NCBI RefSeq assembly: GCF_002575655.3
Contig: NC_053040.3
Location: 459,406,780 to 459,470,779 of the forward strand
From: Aegilops tauschii subsp. strangulata
Lineage: Eukaryota > Streptophyta > Magnoliopsida > Poales > Poaceae
Length of the DNA stretch: 64,000 nucleotides
Reading direction: 5' to 3'
In this document: piece after piece, positions 35,272 through 47,215 of the stretch
Numbering within the stretch: the first letter of the stretch is position 1
Layout: each line of letters opens with the position of its first letter
Made by a program: the position numbers and the translations under genes
Notes under the pieces: model-generated
The model's input: the letters and a program-made list of their open reading frames with translations, nothing else
Told to the model about the DNA's origin: nothing
Database searches by the model: none

Positions 35272-36784
35272 TGATGACCCACAAGTGTAGGGGATCTATC
35301 GTAGTCCTTCCTATAAGTAAGAGTGTCGAACCCAACGAGGAGCAGAAGGAAATGATAAGCAGTTTTCAGCAAGGTATTCTCTGCAAGCACTGAAATTATA
35401 GGTAACAGATAGTTTTGTGATAAGATAATTTGTAACGAGTAACAAGTGTAAATACAGTGCAGCAAGATGGCCCAATCCTTTTGTAGCAAAGGACAAGCCT
35501 GGACAATTTCTTATATGAAGGAAAACGCTCCCGAGGACACACGGGAATTATCGTCAAGCTAGTTTTCATCACGTTCATATGATTCGCGTTCGGTACTTTG
35601 ATAATTTGATATGTGGGTGGACCGGTGCTTGGGTGCTGTCCTTACTTGGACAAGCATCCCACTTATGATTAACTCCTATTGCAAGCATCCGCAACTACAA
35701 AAGAAGTATTAAGGTAAACCTAACCATAGCATGAAACATATGGATCCAAATCAGCCCCTTACGAAGCAACGCATAAACTAGGGTTTAAGCTTCTATCACT
35801 CTAGCAACCCATCATCTACTTATTACTTCCCAATGCCTTCCTCTAGGCCCAAACAATGGTGAAGTGTCATGTAGTCGACGTTCACATAACACCACTAGAG
35901 GAGAGACAACATACATCTCATCAAAATATCGAACGAATACCAAATTCACATGACTACTAATAGCAAGACTTCTCCCATGTCCTCGGGAACAAAAGTAACT
36001 ACTCACAAAGCATATTCATGTTCATAATCAGAGGGGTATTAATATGCATATAGGATCTGAACATATGATCTTCCACCAAATAAACCAACTAGCATCAACT
36101 ACAAGGAGTAATCAACACTACTAGCAACCTACAGGTACCAATCCCAGACTTGGAGACAAAGATTGGATACAAGAGATGAACTAGGGTTTTAGAGGAGATG
36201 GTGCTGGTGAAGATGTTGATGGAGATTGGCCCCCTCCCGATGAGAGGAGCGTTGGTGATGACGATGGCGATGATTTCCCCCTCCCGAAGGGAAGTTTCCC
36301 CGGCAGAACAGCTCTGCTAGAGCCCTAGATTGGTTCCGCCAAGGTTCTGCCTCGTGGTGGCGGAGTCTCGTCCCGAAAGCTTGCTTATGATTTTTTCTCG
36401 GACGAAAGACTTCATATAGCAGAAGATGGGCACCGGAGGGCCACCAGGGGGCCCACGAGGCAGGGGGCGCGCCCAGGGGGTAGGGCGCGCCCCCACCCTC
36501 GTGGCCAGGGTGTGGGCCCCCTCTGGTATTTTCTTCACTCAGTAATTTTTATTATTTCCAAAAATAACTTCCGTGGAGTTTCAGGACTTTTGGAGTTGTG
36601 CAGAATAGGTCTCTAATATTTGCTCCTTTTCCAGCCCAAAATTCCAGCTGCCGGCATTCGCCCTCTTTGTGTAAACCTTGTAAAATAAGAGAGAATCGAC
36701 ATAAGTATTGTGACATAATGTGCAATAACAGCCCATAATGCAATAAATATCGATATAAAAGCATGATGCAAAATGGACGTATCA
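35272..36784 (-). repeat. Athila-like 5' LTR
   Basis: 1513 bp, TG..CA in minus sense. Target duplication cctct follows at 36785. Confidence 0.96.
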
Positions 36785-37649
36785 CCTCTCTCCTGGCCGT
36801 TTTCGGTCTGGGGGCTTGACATACTGGGCCCTTTCCCTCGCGTTGTCGGGGGCTTTGAGTACTTGTACGTTGCAATCGACAAGTTCACAAAGTGGCCGAA
36901 GGTGGAGGCAGTGAGGAAGGTTGCAGCACAGTCAGCCATCAAGTTCTTCAAGGGGCTAGTCTGCCGTTTTGGTGTACCAAACAGGGTCATCACCGACAAC
37001 GGCATGCAGTTCACAAGCCACACCTTCATGCAATACACCCAAGATCTCGGCAGCAAGGTCTGTTTTGCTTCCGTGGCACACACCCAATGGTCAGGCGGAG
37101 AGGGAAAATGCTGAAGTGTTGCGAGGCCTGAGAACGAAGACTTTTGACAGGCTGCACAGGAGCGGAAGGTGCTGGATTGATGAGTTGCCGGCGGTTCTTT
37201 GGTCGACCAGGACGACGCCAAATCGAGCCACCGGCCAGACACCCTTTGCCCTAGTATATGGGGCAGAAGCAGTTCTCCCCACGGAACTCATATACGGGTC
37301 ACCTCGAGTGCTCGCTTATGATGAGCTTGAGCAAGAGCAATTGCGGCAAGATGACGCAACGCTCCTTGAGGAAGATCGTCTTCGGGCGGCTGTGCGAGCA
37401 GCACGCTACCAGCAAGCCTTGCGCCGCTACCATAGCCGCAAGGTTCATGCCCGAAGCTTTGAGGAAGGCGACCTTGTTCTTCGGCGCGTTCAGTCGGCCA
37501 AGAATTCCAACAAGTTGACGCCAAAGTGGGAAGGCCCTTATCGGGTAATACGAGTCACCAGGCCCGGCGCAGTCCGCCTGGAGACCGAAGATGCTATCCC
37601 AGTGAGCAACTCCTGGAACATCGAGCATCTTCGCAAGTTTTACCCATAA
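36785..37649 (+). pseudogene. Tat-like integrase, catalytic core and C-terminus
   Basis: Resumes the gypsy integrase after the Athila insertion: SVWGLDILGPF (first D), FKGLVCRFGVPNRVITDNGMQF (second D). Then a small deletion near 37085 shifts frame (VAHTQW.. against HTPNGQAERENAEVLRGL, with the E). The rest is open to the TAA at 37649: WIDELPAVLWSTRTTPNRATGQTPF, KWEGPYRVIRVTRPGAVRL, WNIEHLRKFYP. It would insert the cDNA, but the frameshift lies next to the catalytic E. Confidence 0.93.
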
Positions 37650-38820
37650 GGCGCGGCTTGCCGGGCTTCCGGGCAAGCCACCCTTTTGTACAAGCTATGC
37701 CGGCAAGGCATGTAACCCTCTGTACAAAGCCAGGCGCAGACCCTGAGCATAAATAAATGAAGCGCTAGCGCCCTAAGTTATAGCATGCATGCTAGGTCAA
37801 GTCTCTCCCTCGGTTAGGGTTGATAGTTCTTAGCGGCGACTAACCCCTAGCCTAGAGGTCGAGTGTGCGTCCTTCTGTTCTCTTTGGTTCGCAGGGCATA
37901 TGGACACTTCTATCGAGCCACTTGGGAGAAAGGGAACGGACCGGCACTCCGGCCCCGGCAAGCCAAGACTGCCGGGGGCTGAAGGCACAAGGATCCAATG
38001 ATGACAAGCCAAGGTTGCCGAGGGCTGCGGATTCAGATAAGTCTTTCATCCCCCTGTTATGCATTTCCGTATAGAACTGGGACATGTGAAACCTCGTTTA
38101 TGTTCTTAAAACCACCGTGCTCCCCCCTTTCCTGTACCCAAGAGCTACCTCCTGGGTCAGAATTTGGTAGTAGTCGCGGTGGCGAGGAGATGAACGAGGA
38201 GCCTAACTCTACTTCGCCCCTGCCTCCGCCAAGAGCGCAAGAATGGTCGACTGGACTGGGGAGACGGCAAGGCCTGTTGCCGGGCAACAATGTTTATCTT
38301 AAAAATAACAAGGATTCGTCCTTGGCATGGGCCTCGCTCACGCACAAAGAACCCGACAAACACCCTTTTTCATTAAAAACATCCCATACAGGTACAGTTC
38401 ATACGGAATTAAAAACATGAGCAAGGGGGGTTACAAGTCTTAAAATTAACAAGTGCCCGCAGGCTTACAAACTAAAAAGAGATAAGGTGCCCATAATCCC
38501 TTTCTTGTCCCTCTCCTCAGAAGGTGGAACAAGATAGCAGGAGGACAAAAGGGGCACCTAGGCGAGGTACGAGGAGCAAAAGGCACCAAGAGAACATCTT
38601 GGTGCCGGGAAAGGAGCTGGAAGACGAGGCAGCGGGCCGGCAATACGCGACGAAGGCGTCGGTGCCCGCGTACTCCGACTTGATGGCCGCCACCCGCCTT
38701 CTTCGCCTTCTCCGGCCCTCCTACGCTAGCCGCCCAAGGAGACGACGGGGAGCGCCCCAATGGAGAGCTTGGCGAGGAAGGCCCTTGGCAGGGCGCGTGG
38801 CCGAGGAAGGGGCGGCGAGG
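37650..38820 (+). other. Tat-like 3' region between integrase and antisense gene
   Basis: Non-coding on the plus strand, with repeated CCGGCAAG/CTTGCCGG words near 37655..37700 and 37950..38030. Short ORFs on both strands are not convincing. The antisense B3-like gene ends at 38821. Confidence 0.5.
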
Positions 38821-39221
38821 TCAGTCGAAGTCGGAGTCGGCATCCTGCCACTCGATTCCCTCGTCGTCGCTGTCGCTGTCCTCCTCGTCACTCCCGCTTG
38901 AGGAGGAATCTTCATCATCGGAGGAGCTCTCCACGCAGCACTTCAGGCGAGTTCCAAGATCTCCGAAGACCTTGACGGAGAGCAGGCCGCCCTCCATTAA
39001 CTTGAAGTAGAGGACGAGCCCACCAGGCTATGGATGCGAGCAAATGTCTTCCATCCGCGACGAAGATACATAACATGAGGAGCGGGGAAGTCGACGTCGA
39101 TCCGCGTGCCGCCAGTCCCGCAGCCCCTCATGTGCAATCTGAGGGTCTGGGCGGATCGAGCTCCATCTCCTGAGCGAAGGGGGTGGGGAGATGGAGACGA
39201 CGACGCGGTGGCCGGCGCAGC
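38821..39221 (-). pseudogene. Antisense B3-like gene in Tat element, C-terminal part
   Basis: Minus-strand reading across frames gives GCGTGGTRIDVDFPAPHVMY, LRRGWKTFARIHSL, then after a 1-nt shift LVLYFKLMEGGLLSVKVFGD, GTRLKCCVESSS and an acidic SDEEDSDSDDEGIEWQDADS tail, ending in a TGA at 38821..38823. The GWKxFAR...LVLYFK pattern resembles the C-terminal half of a plant B3 DNA-binding domain. The 5' part lies at 62592..62804, beyond the CACTA-2 insertion. At least two frameshifts. I infer a captured host-type gene, opposite in direction to gag-pol. Confidence 0.7.
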
Positions 39222-39224
39222 CTG

Positions 39225-39400
39225 CACTACAAAAAAAAGACACATCCGTGACATTTTGGGCCAAACGAATTTTTTTTCTGTCGTACATATGACACTTCTA
39301 TGACGATAATTGTGACAAAACCCGGTATCATCATAGATGTGGTGGGCTCCTACTTCTATGACAAAAAATCATGACAGAAAATGAACTTTTTGTCCTGGGC
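39225..39400. repeat. CACTA-2 left terminal inverted repeat and subterminal region
   Basis: 28-bp TIR followed by repeated (T)CTATGACA / CATGACAG words, matched by inverted copies in 62400..62560. Confidence 0.9.
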
Positions 39401-40450
39401 GGGCCGGAGACGCAGCTGCATGAAATTCTTTGGGCCGTCCATGACGAAAAAACCGTGGTAGAAGCGAGGGCGAGGAAAATTTCGGGGAGTTCCCGGTTAC
39501 GGTGGGAGGTCGGGGGCCGAGCGATGCGCGTTTCTCTCGTACACGTACGCGTGTGGGTGCGAGGCGTTGGCTCTAACTGAACCCGAGCGAGGCGTTGGGC
39601 TCTAACTGAACCCGAGTGATTGCACTGCAGGCTACGCGTTACTGAACCTGAGCGATCGATCGATGGCTGTTAACTGAACCCGATCGAACGATTCCTTCGC
39701 TACTGCTGCTAACTGAAGCCGATCGATGCTGCCTCTGGATGAACAGTGAGCGTTGCTGGGGGGGTTTGGATGAACAGTTCCCGGTGGGGGTGGATGAACA
39801 GGATCCCGTGGTGTTGCCTCTAGATGAACAGGACCCCGATCGATCGAGCCGGTTGGGGCTGGATGAACAGGACCCCGTGGAGGGCAGGATGAACAGGACC
39901 ACCCCGTGGAGGGCAGAATGAACAGTAGACAGTGGAGGGCTGGATGAACAGTAGCCCGTGGAGGGGTGGTTGAACAGGAGCCCGTGGAGAGGGCTGGTTG
40001 AATAGTAGCCGATGGAGTAGCGCGTGGTGGAGCCTGGATGAACAGGAGCCCGTGGATGAACAGTCGCAGGTGGAGGCTGGAGGAGGTCGACGGTGGATGA
40101 ACAGTAGCCCGTGGAGGCTGGAGGAGGTCGACGGTGGAGATGAACAGTGTCGCGTGGAGTCCCGTTTTGCGGTACGCCACACCCCTCCCAATGAACAGGA
40201 CCCCCGTTTCGACCGTAGCGCTCCAACACAAGTCCGTTTCCTCCGTTTTGCGGTACGCCACACCCCTCCCGATCAACAGGACCCCTGTTTCAACCGTAGG
40301 AGGTCCGTTTCCTCCGTTTTGCGGTATGCCAGACCCCTCCCGATGAACAGGATCCCGTTTCAAACGTGGCCGGTCGAACACAAGGCCGTTTCCTCCGTTC
40401 TGTGATACGCCAGGCCTCGTTTCCATCGGATGTTCCGTCCAAGCCCTCCC
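39401..40450. repeat. CACTA-2 left internal repeat array (GGATGAACAG-type)
   Basis: About 20 irregular copies of (G)ATGAACAG(N)..CCCGTGGAGG between 39735 and 40150. Then three to four ~100-bp units containing CGTTTTGCGGTACGCCA and CCCTCCCGATGAACAGGA (40150..40400). The long minus-strand ORF across this stretch only reflects the periodicity. Confidence 0.85.
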
Positions 40451-40769
40451 GATGAACACGACGATGCATTTCGTTCCGACCCAGCCGGTTGGCTCCCCAT
40501 GAACACGATGATGATGCCGTTTCTCTGTTCTAACCCAGCCATGTACACGAGCCCTGGCCGTACGTATGCGCGAGTAGGCGTTCGAGACCCTGCCCGTATG
40601 TACGTACGTGGCCGTATTTTCTTTCTTGCACACTGGCCGCTTTATGTACGTGTACATGCTACTTGCGTGCCTCTACTACGACACGTGCGCGCCTCTACAT
40701 CGACCAGTATGTACGTACACGTTCGCGACTAGAATGACAATGCTACGTACGCTTCGACCAGGTGGGTAC

Positions 40770-42110
40770 CGACTGTCAGGCACTTCCTTGCCTGCGAAGA
40801 TGTAGCTGGTGGGTCCCAGCAGTCAGGGGGGCGAATCGTTTTTTTTGCCCGGATGTACTTCCTTGCGTGCAAAGATGTAGCTGGTGGGTCCCCGCAGTCA
40901 GGGGGAAACATTTTTTTCGCAAAATACGGTGGCCCATCCGGTGGGTCCCCGCTGTCAGGTGGAGGAATAATTATTTTCTGCTTAATAAGGAGGCACTTCC
41001 TTGCTGCGGTTGTGGACCCAGCTGTCAGCCTCTCCATGTACAGTCCACGTCCGATGGAAGCCGTTCCTTGACCATGTTGACCACGCCGCGCTGAGCACCA
41101 GGGCGGTGGACGACGGCGAGGCCTAGAAGGGGATGACGCGGAGCCGGGGAAGACGCGGCAGTGGAAGCCCGCGCGGAGAGGAGTACGAGGGTTCACTGGT
41201 TCGGCTGCGGTGTGAGGCTGCCGTCGCCGCAGGGCCTGGCCAGCGGTGGGAATAGTAGGGGGCGATGAGTTCTCCGCGGCAGCACAGCCGGCCACGGGAG
41301 GCAGGAGCATGCGGCACGACCGGCGCTGCTTTGGGCGGCTGGAGCAACAAGACCAGAGGTTGAAGAAGCACTACGGTCACTGGAGCTAGAATCGTGCATA
41401 TTGACTAAGTTGACAAAGCCTTCCGTCCCGTCAACTTAGTAGGCCCACAAGTCAGCCTGCCACTATACTGGGTCCCAGCTAGCAGGGGGAGTATTCATTT
41501 TTTGTGCTTAATAAGGACACACTTCCTTGCGTGTGAAGATATAGCTGGTGGGTCCGAGCTGTCAGCGGTGGTAACGTTTTTTTTGCGAAATACAGAGGCC
41601 CTTTCGGTGGGTCCCAGATGTCAGGTGGAGGAATCATTATTTTGCGCGTAATAAGGAGGCATTTCCTTGCGTGCGGCCGTGGACCCAGCTGTCAGCCTCT
41701 CCACGTACAGTCGACTTCAGATGCATGTCGGTCGTTGACCATGTTGACCAGGCCGCGCCGGGAGCACCAGGGCGGTGGACGACGACGAGGCCTAGGAAGG
41801 GAACGACACGGAGGCAGGAAAGACTCGGCAGTTGTTTCCCACACGGAGGGGAGTACGACTATACGAGGGTTTACTGGTTCGTCTGCCGCCGCCGGAGAAT
41901 AACAACAGGTGTGGGTGAGTAGAGGGATGGCTAGGCCAGCGATGGGAGTACGGTGGGGCGGTGAAGCCTGTGCGGCAGCACAGCCGGCCGCGGGGAGGAG
42001 GGAGCAGGCAGTCCCGCCGGCGCTTGTTTGAGCGGCTGGAGCAGGAAGAGCAGAGATTGAAGAAGCACGATGGCCGTTGGATGGACATCCAACAGTCACT
42101 GCTTGTGCGT
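40770..42110. repeat. CACTA-2 ~650-bp direct duplication
   Basis: Block 40980..41400 and block 41640..42080 match over their length: AATAAGGAGGCA, CTTCCTTGC, GACCCAGCTGTCAGCCTCTC, CATGTTGACCA, CACCAGGGCGGTGGACGACG. Shorter leading units with GCTGGTGGGTCCCAGC-like words recur at 40800, 40875, 41540 and again at 43140. Diverged by point changes and small indels. Confidence 0.85.
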
Positions 42111-43436
42111 CAACCTTTTTTTTGGGAAAGCCTCAAATCTGTGGAAAACAGCATACAACCCATCTGCCATTATTACTAATAATTTACAGCCCATTTGCTA
42201 ATTCTGAAGGTTTTTTTTGGAGCCCATATTCTTTTTGTTAGCATTACAGCCCATATTGTGGCCACGGTTAAAAAATTATACGAAATGTTGCATATTTCGG
42301 TGCGGTCCGAACTGTTTTTAATCCCGAAATTTCGAGTCACATTCAAACTGATTTTAAAAATAAATGTATATCAATATAAAATCCAACAAATTGTCCACGC
42401 ATAAAAATTAATGCAATTTAAAATCTTGAAATGAAAAAAAAGAAATTTGAAAGTAATTGCCGGTTTGATGTGTTTTAAAAATGTACAACCCATTTCTCAT
42501 TACTGATAGGCCATTTTCTCGTCCAGCTGAATGAAGCTCTCCTCGTCTTGAAAGATTTGCAGCCCAATAGGCCTGACAAAGCGACTTACTTGGCAAATCA
42601 CAAAAAAACTGGGCTAGCCATTTTTAGAAAGAAAAAAAAACTACTGGGCTAGTCTATGGTAAACATAAAAGAGAAGGTTGTCTAGACATGCCAGAGTGCC
42701 CCGCACAGCCCAGTTGACACCCTACTTCCGTCTCAAAAACAAATTAGATAAATGCCACAACAAATATGGCGATTCATAAAAATGCCACTGCAATTTCCAA
42801 ACTTTGAAAAATGCCACTGCAATTTTTGCAAACTTTGAAAAACGCCCCTCCAGACATCAAAAAATGCCACTGGGATGGCATGAAATGGCATTTTTAAAAG
42901 TTTGGAAATTGCAATGGCATTTCTTAGAAACACTAGATTTGGAGTGGCATTTATCAAATTAACCCAAAACAAAAATAACTGGGCGAGCTGCTGGGTCCCT
43001 GATGTCAGCCGCTCATTGTGCAACTCTCTCGTTTATTGACTACGTTGACAATGGCATGGGATCCAGATGTCAGAAATCCATTACGAGGAGCCATTTTTTT
43101 TATTGGATTGAAATAAGGAGGCACTTTGCTTGCGTACTGCCATGACCTGGCGGGTCCATGCTGTCATCCTCTCCACGTACAATCATCTTCTGGTTGTGTA
43201 CGCGTCAACTTGGTAGGCCCACAAGTCAGCCTCTAAACCCGTGGAGGACAAATACAACCCATTTAAAAAAATAACAACCCATTCCATATGTTCAAACGAA
43301 AAGTTCAACATTCAGAGCAAAGTAACAGGTCTGATCCACATATAGAGTACTGAACTTCCACGTTGACAACCATCATAGCCAAGTTAACTATCTACTTCCA
43401 CTAATACTCTAGTAGTGTACAAGTACTAACTTACTC
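42111..43436. other. CACTA-2 AT-rich non-coding stretch
   Basis: No gene seen. Contains direct and inverted copies of AAATGCCACTGCAATTT(CC) in 42750..42960 and one more diverged unit of the duplicated family near 43085..43240. Confidence 0.5.
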
Positions 43437-43477
43437 TTAGCTAACTAGACAATGTCGGCCGCCATCTGCGGTACACG

Positions 43478-43996
43478 CTAAACGCCGGCACTGGCGTCCT
43501 CCGCCTCGCCTCGGACTTGCCAGAGGTGCGATACGGCGCGTTGCTCGCGCGCGTTGGCCCTTTCCATGCCGGCGTGGTCCACCGAAGCTTCGGCTTCTAA
43601 GCGGGAAACCCACTTGACGAGCTGGTAGTAAAAATCGGCGTCGCGAACGCGTGCGTGCCCGACAGCCTCCAGGGCTATTTGCCGGGCGCCGGCCTCCACG
43701 TAGACGGCCCACGTGCGGGCGCTCTGCTCGTGACTCAGAGCGTCGGTGCGCTGCTGCTCCATGTCCCGCTGGCGGCGCAAATCGGCGATACGTTGCTCAT
43801 CCGCCAAGCGGTCGCGCTCCAACAACTCCTGCTCCTCCGCCAGGCGGTCGCGCTCTAACAAGTCCTCGATCTCCGCATTGCCATCTAAAGACCGATAGAA
43901 TGCCTCCTCCCTCCGTTAGCCTTCCGGTGAAAAACCGAACACTAGTTCCGGCGGTGACCGTCTCCGGCCACGCCTATCGCGGATGGGCGGGGGCAT
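43478..43996 (-). pseudogene. Coiled-coil ORF with a single in-frame stop, in CACTA-2
   Basis: From the ATG at 43996 the frame reads MPPPIRDRRGRRRSPPELVF, GFSPEG, a TAA at 43916..43918, then RREEAFYRSLDGNAEIEDLL and the duplicated heptads ERDRLAEEQELLERDRLADE. It continues to the stop at 43478: 173 codons in one frame with one interruption at codon 27. A strongly charged coiled coil covers residues 45..85. A minus-strand TATAAG lies at about 44108..44113, ~110 bp upstream. I do not recognise the family. It may be a captured host gene or an element-encoded protein; translation could start at a downstream Met. Confidence 0.6.
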
Positions 43997-44113
43997 GGCG
44001 GACGTGGCGAGAGCGAGGATAAGTGGCGAGCAACGTCGGGCCGGTGGGGGCTTATGAGGATAGGGCGAGTTGGGTCACGGTGCCACCATAGAAGGCCGAG
44101 AAACAGTACTTAT

Positions 44114-46849
44114 AAGCGGAAGGTAGCACGACGGTCATCGAAATTCAATGCATAATGAAGCAGGCATGGCTTAGCGCACCAGCTTGCCGTGGAAAACTAG
44201 AGAAACTGAAATTCTGACTGTGCCATCCCGTCCCATCCATGCTGGGTCGCACGCCAGCCTTACGGTCAATCGAGTGCACTCGAATCATCTCCCTCCTTGT
44301 CAATAATGATTCCACGGATTTAAAAGGCCCGCAACAATTAAAGCACATCTTTTTTCGCATCAGTTAGCTGCCTTAATTACAGCCGGCTGCATGCGGGCAC
44401 TCAAAATCGCTCACAGCTAGTACGCGGAGCAGCATGCAACGAGTCGCAGTCGAGGGCATTAATTGATGAGCTTTAGCTGGGAGATAAGGCATTTGCGTAC
44501 GTTTTTGCTAGCAGTTTCTTCAGATTCGCATGGCATTTTCTTCAGAGCAGCTTGTCAGTTTCTTTAGAGGTAGGCGTTTCTATTCAAAAAACTGCCACTT
44601 TGGATCTTGCGTCGCAACTAAAACAGCCAGGAGCGCATTAGTAGGCTAGCTAGTGATCGATCGGTAACTTGTAAACACTGAGCGAACAGATATAAGGAAC
44701 TGTTAATGCATCTCAATGATTCACAGATCATATACAAATATGTAGCTCCAAAAGCAAAGATCAGCCACAACTAAAACCAACTAGTACGATTCCCATACAT
44801 AAGATCAACATGTTAATGCATCTCAATGATTCACAGATCATATACAAATATGTAGCTCCAAAAGCAAAGATCTAGAAAAAACATATGTTCTTCCTACTAA
44901 CATGGATGCTTCTCTTGGCTAACATTCAGTACAGACTGAATGACAAATTTATTTGTGAAGTCTACAATTCCTCTTGCAAACGTAAGTGGTTTCACCAACA
45001 GCTGGAACCATGGGAATGAACCACACATGATGGAGGAACATCCACTGCAATATGATTTGGTCTTCTCTTGATCACACGGCGAGACTATTTTCGGAATACA
45101 AACTTTAACTTAGGCAAAATGATGCCCATTGTATAATCAGACCAAAGCAATGAAGCACCTAGTGTTGGCCAATAAATAGTACAGTACTACTTTTTTGCAG
45201 TCCATGAAGTGACTATCCAATCTTTCTGTGTCTATTTTCAAATGGCACTGCATGCAGTGACTATACTATTCTCTTGTGCAGTTCAACCAAAATTGCGGTC
45301 ACTTTGTGTGTTTGCTAAATAGCAACGGGCAGACATCTCTGTCTGCACAAATATCAAGCAGCTAGTAAACATATACCCCACCTTGTATTTTCGGTTTAAA
45401 CATGTCTCTTCCGCTTAGATCTGTCATGTTTTGCACTGGATAATTTGATACAGTCATATTTTGCCCTGGACAATTTCATACTGAATTGATTTGCTTGTTC
45501 AGAGCAGAAATATAGCGCCTATTCTTCATCAGACCAAGGATATCCATGTTCGCAGTGATCGAAGAGGCGAAATCGATACAACTGAAATTGAGCATCCAAT
45601 CATTGAATCATGTCCTGACCTCCAATGTAGGTCCACCCTGCCAATAAATTCACATGCAAACCACTAGTATTACTATCTAATGATAGTACAAAAAGAGTAG
45701 CAAGATAGTAGCAAAGCATGTACCTTCTTAATGAACAGCTCATAGTGCCACCAATTGGATATAAAGGTTTGGGAGAAAACATGCTCCTAATGTTGAACCA
45801 GTTGGACTTTTTGTGCAGTTCCACTAAACTCGAGCATCCCTATTTGCATAGATATTGAAAGTGTGATTACTATAAAAGTGGCACTAGTTGAAGCATAGAC
45901 TCACAAATATAAGCATTCCAATTTCTTAATGGGAAAAGGTAGAAGACTGTTTCTAACCACCTTTTTGAAGGAATAAATAAGGCAACAGAGGCTGATGTCA
46001 GAAAGGCACATATAGTTCTTTCTAAAAGGTATGTAATCTATAAGCATTAATAGTGCAAAAATTTGAAGGTAGTAACAAGTTTCATCGTTGGTATACTGGC
46101 TGTGCAACATCATTAGAATGCCTTAGTTGAAAAATCTTTAATACATCCACAATCAACAGCTAACCCTGAAATAATCCAGTGACATTAAATGGCATTGCTT
46201 AAATTTATTGGTGGCATTAGACTGAGTGCGGCATTAGTTAAATGTGGCATCACTTTAGCAGTAGCATTGCTTGACTTGACTGCTGGCGTTATACTAACAG
46301 CAAAAAAGTTAGACTAAGAGCATGCGAGGCCCATTCGGACAGTGGGCGCACCAGTACGATGTACCTCCACGGACGCATAGAGTGGTGAGGGAGGTATGGT
46401 TTCCCAGAGCAACAAATATCCAGGCAGCATATGTGGATTACGTCCCATTTTTGTTATGTTTAGCCACCTTTTTCCTATGTGAGGACAACAAACCGATCGA
46501 CCTGGTCATTCTCTATTGCGTTGTCATGCCTTTCTACCCTTCTTCAACCAAGAGACACGAGACTCGTTCCTTAGCTACTGATTTTCCCCTTCTCAACCTA
46601 GATGCGGGTTCGATGCCTACTCTCTTGGACAGTACAGTCTCCCTTCTTTTCCTTATTCAACCCAGACATGGATTAGTCTGCATGAAGTAGGGTTTCCTTT
46701 AATAGTGCAAATTAAGGTTTTCGTCTGCGTGACTAGCAGAGCAGAGGATAGCAAATTGGGAAGATGGTGGAGTGGAAAAAGATCCACATGCAGCGACATG
46801 GCAGATGGGGCAATAGAACAAGGGTATGGTTTGAAAAGAGGTAGCATAC
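44114..46849. other. CACTA-2 AT-rich region without a supported gene
   Basis: Contains one exact 62-bp duplication (44701..44762 and 44811..44872). A 122-codon plus-strand ORF at 46322..46690 has no recognised similarity and weak codon structure; I do not call it. Confidence 0.5.
44701..44872 (+). repeat. 62-bp exact direct repeat, 48-bp spacer
   Basis: TGTTAATGCATCTCAATGAT and the following 42 bases at 44701..44762 are repeated without a difference at 44811..44872. The perfect identity indicates a recent local duplication. Confidence 0.95.
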
Positions 46850-47050
46850 CTGCGGGTCGGCGGGAAGTGGCTTCGCTCGTGGTCATCGTCCTCCACACGC
46901 ACTACGACAGCGAGCTTGGGGACGGAGGCCATCCCGCGCGGGCGCTAGGTCTGAGAGGACGGCCTTGTCGTCAGTGCGTGACCTCGCTCGCCGACGACGA
47001 GTGCGTCAACACTGCACGTCCTTTTCTTCCCCGGCGGATCTGTGACCACC
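46850..47050 (-). pseudogene. Orphan first exon (MASVPKLAVV...) in CACTA-2
   Basis: On the minus strand, the ATG at 46932 opens MASVPKLAVVVRVEDDDHER, SHFPPTRR and runs into a good donor CCGCAG/GTATGC at 46849..46848. Upstream it is GC-rich with CpGs like a 5' UTR, and a TATATA-type box lies near 47155. No convincing downstream exon follows. It looks like a captured promoter plus first exon of a host gene; identity unknown. Confidence 0.4.
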
Positions 47051-47215
47051 GGTGAGGAGGGAGAGAGAGGCCGTCTTTTTTAGATCTGGAGAGAGGGTGA
47101 TAGTGTGAGAAGCAAGTGGGCAGCCCTTAGAAAGAAAGCTCTGAAGCTCCAGCCTATATATCTTTTTTATACTACTAGTACTAGAGGTGGAGTAGTGGTA
47201 GAGTAGTTTATATTT

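Larger units (their letters stand above)
29070..36784 (-). mobile_element. Athila-type Ty3/gypsy element, deleted copy, TSD cctct
   Basis: The LTRs at 29070..30592 and 35272..36784 have sense start TGATACGTCCATTTTGC and end GGGTCATCA. The 5-bp duplication cctct is at 29065..29069 and 36785..36789. The primer site TGGCGCCGTTGCCGGGGAG (35242..35260, minus strand) and polypurine tract CTTGGGGGAGT (next to 30592) are canonical for Athila-like elements. Coding capacity is reduced to a gag N-terminus and an integrase. It resembles Sabrina-type elements of Triticeae, but I do not assign the family. LTRs differ by roughly 2.5% (counted by eye). Confidence 0.96.

Noticed and set aside
39632..40657. 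341-codon minus-strand ORF
   Set aside because: It runs through the GGATGAACAG-type repeat array. Other frames of the same array are equally open, so it reflects repeat periodicity rather than a gene.
46322..46690. 122-codon plus-strand ORF
   Set aside because: No recognisable domain, no splice or promoter context; possible by chance.
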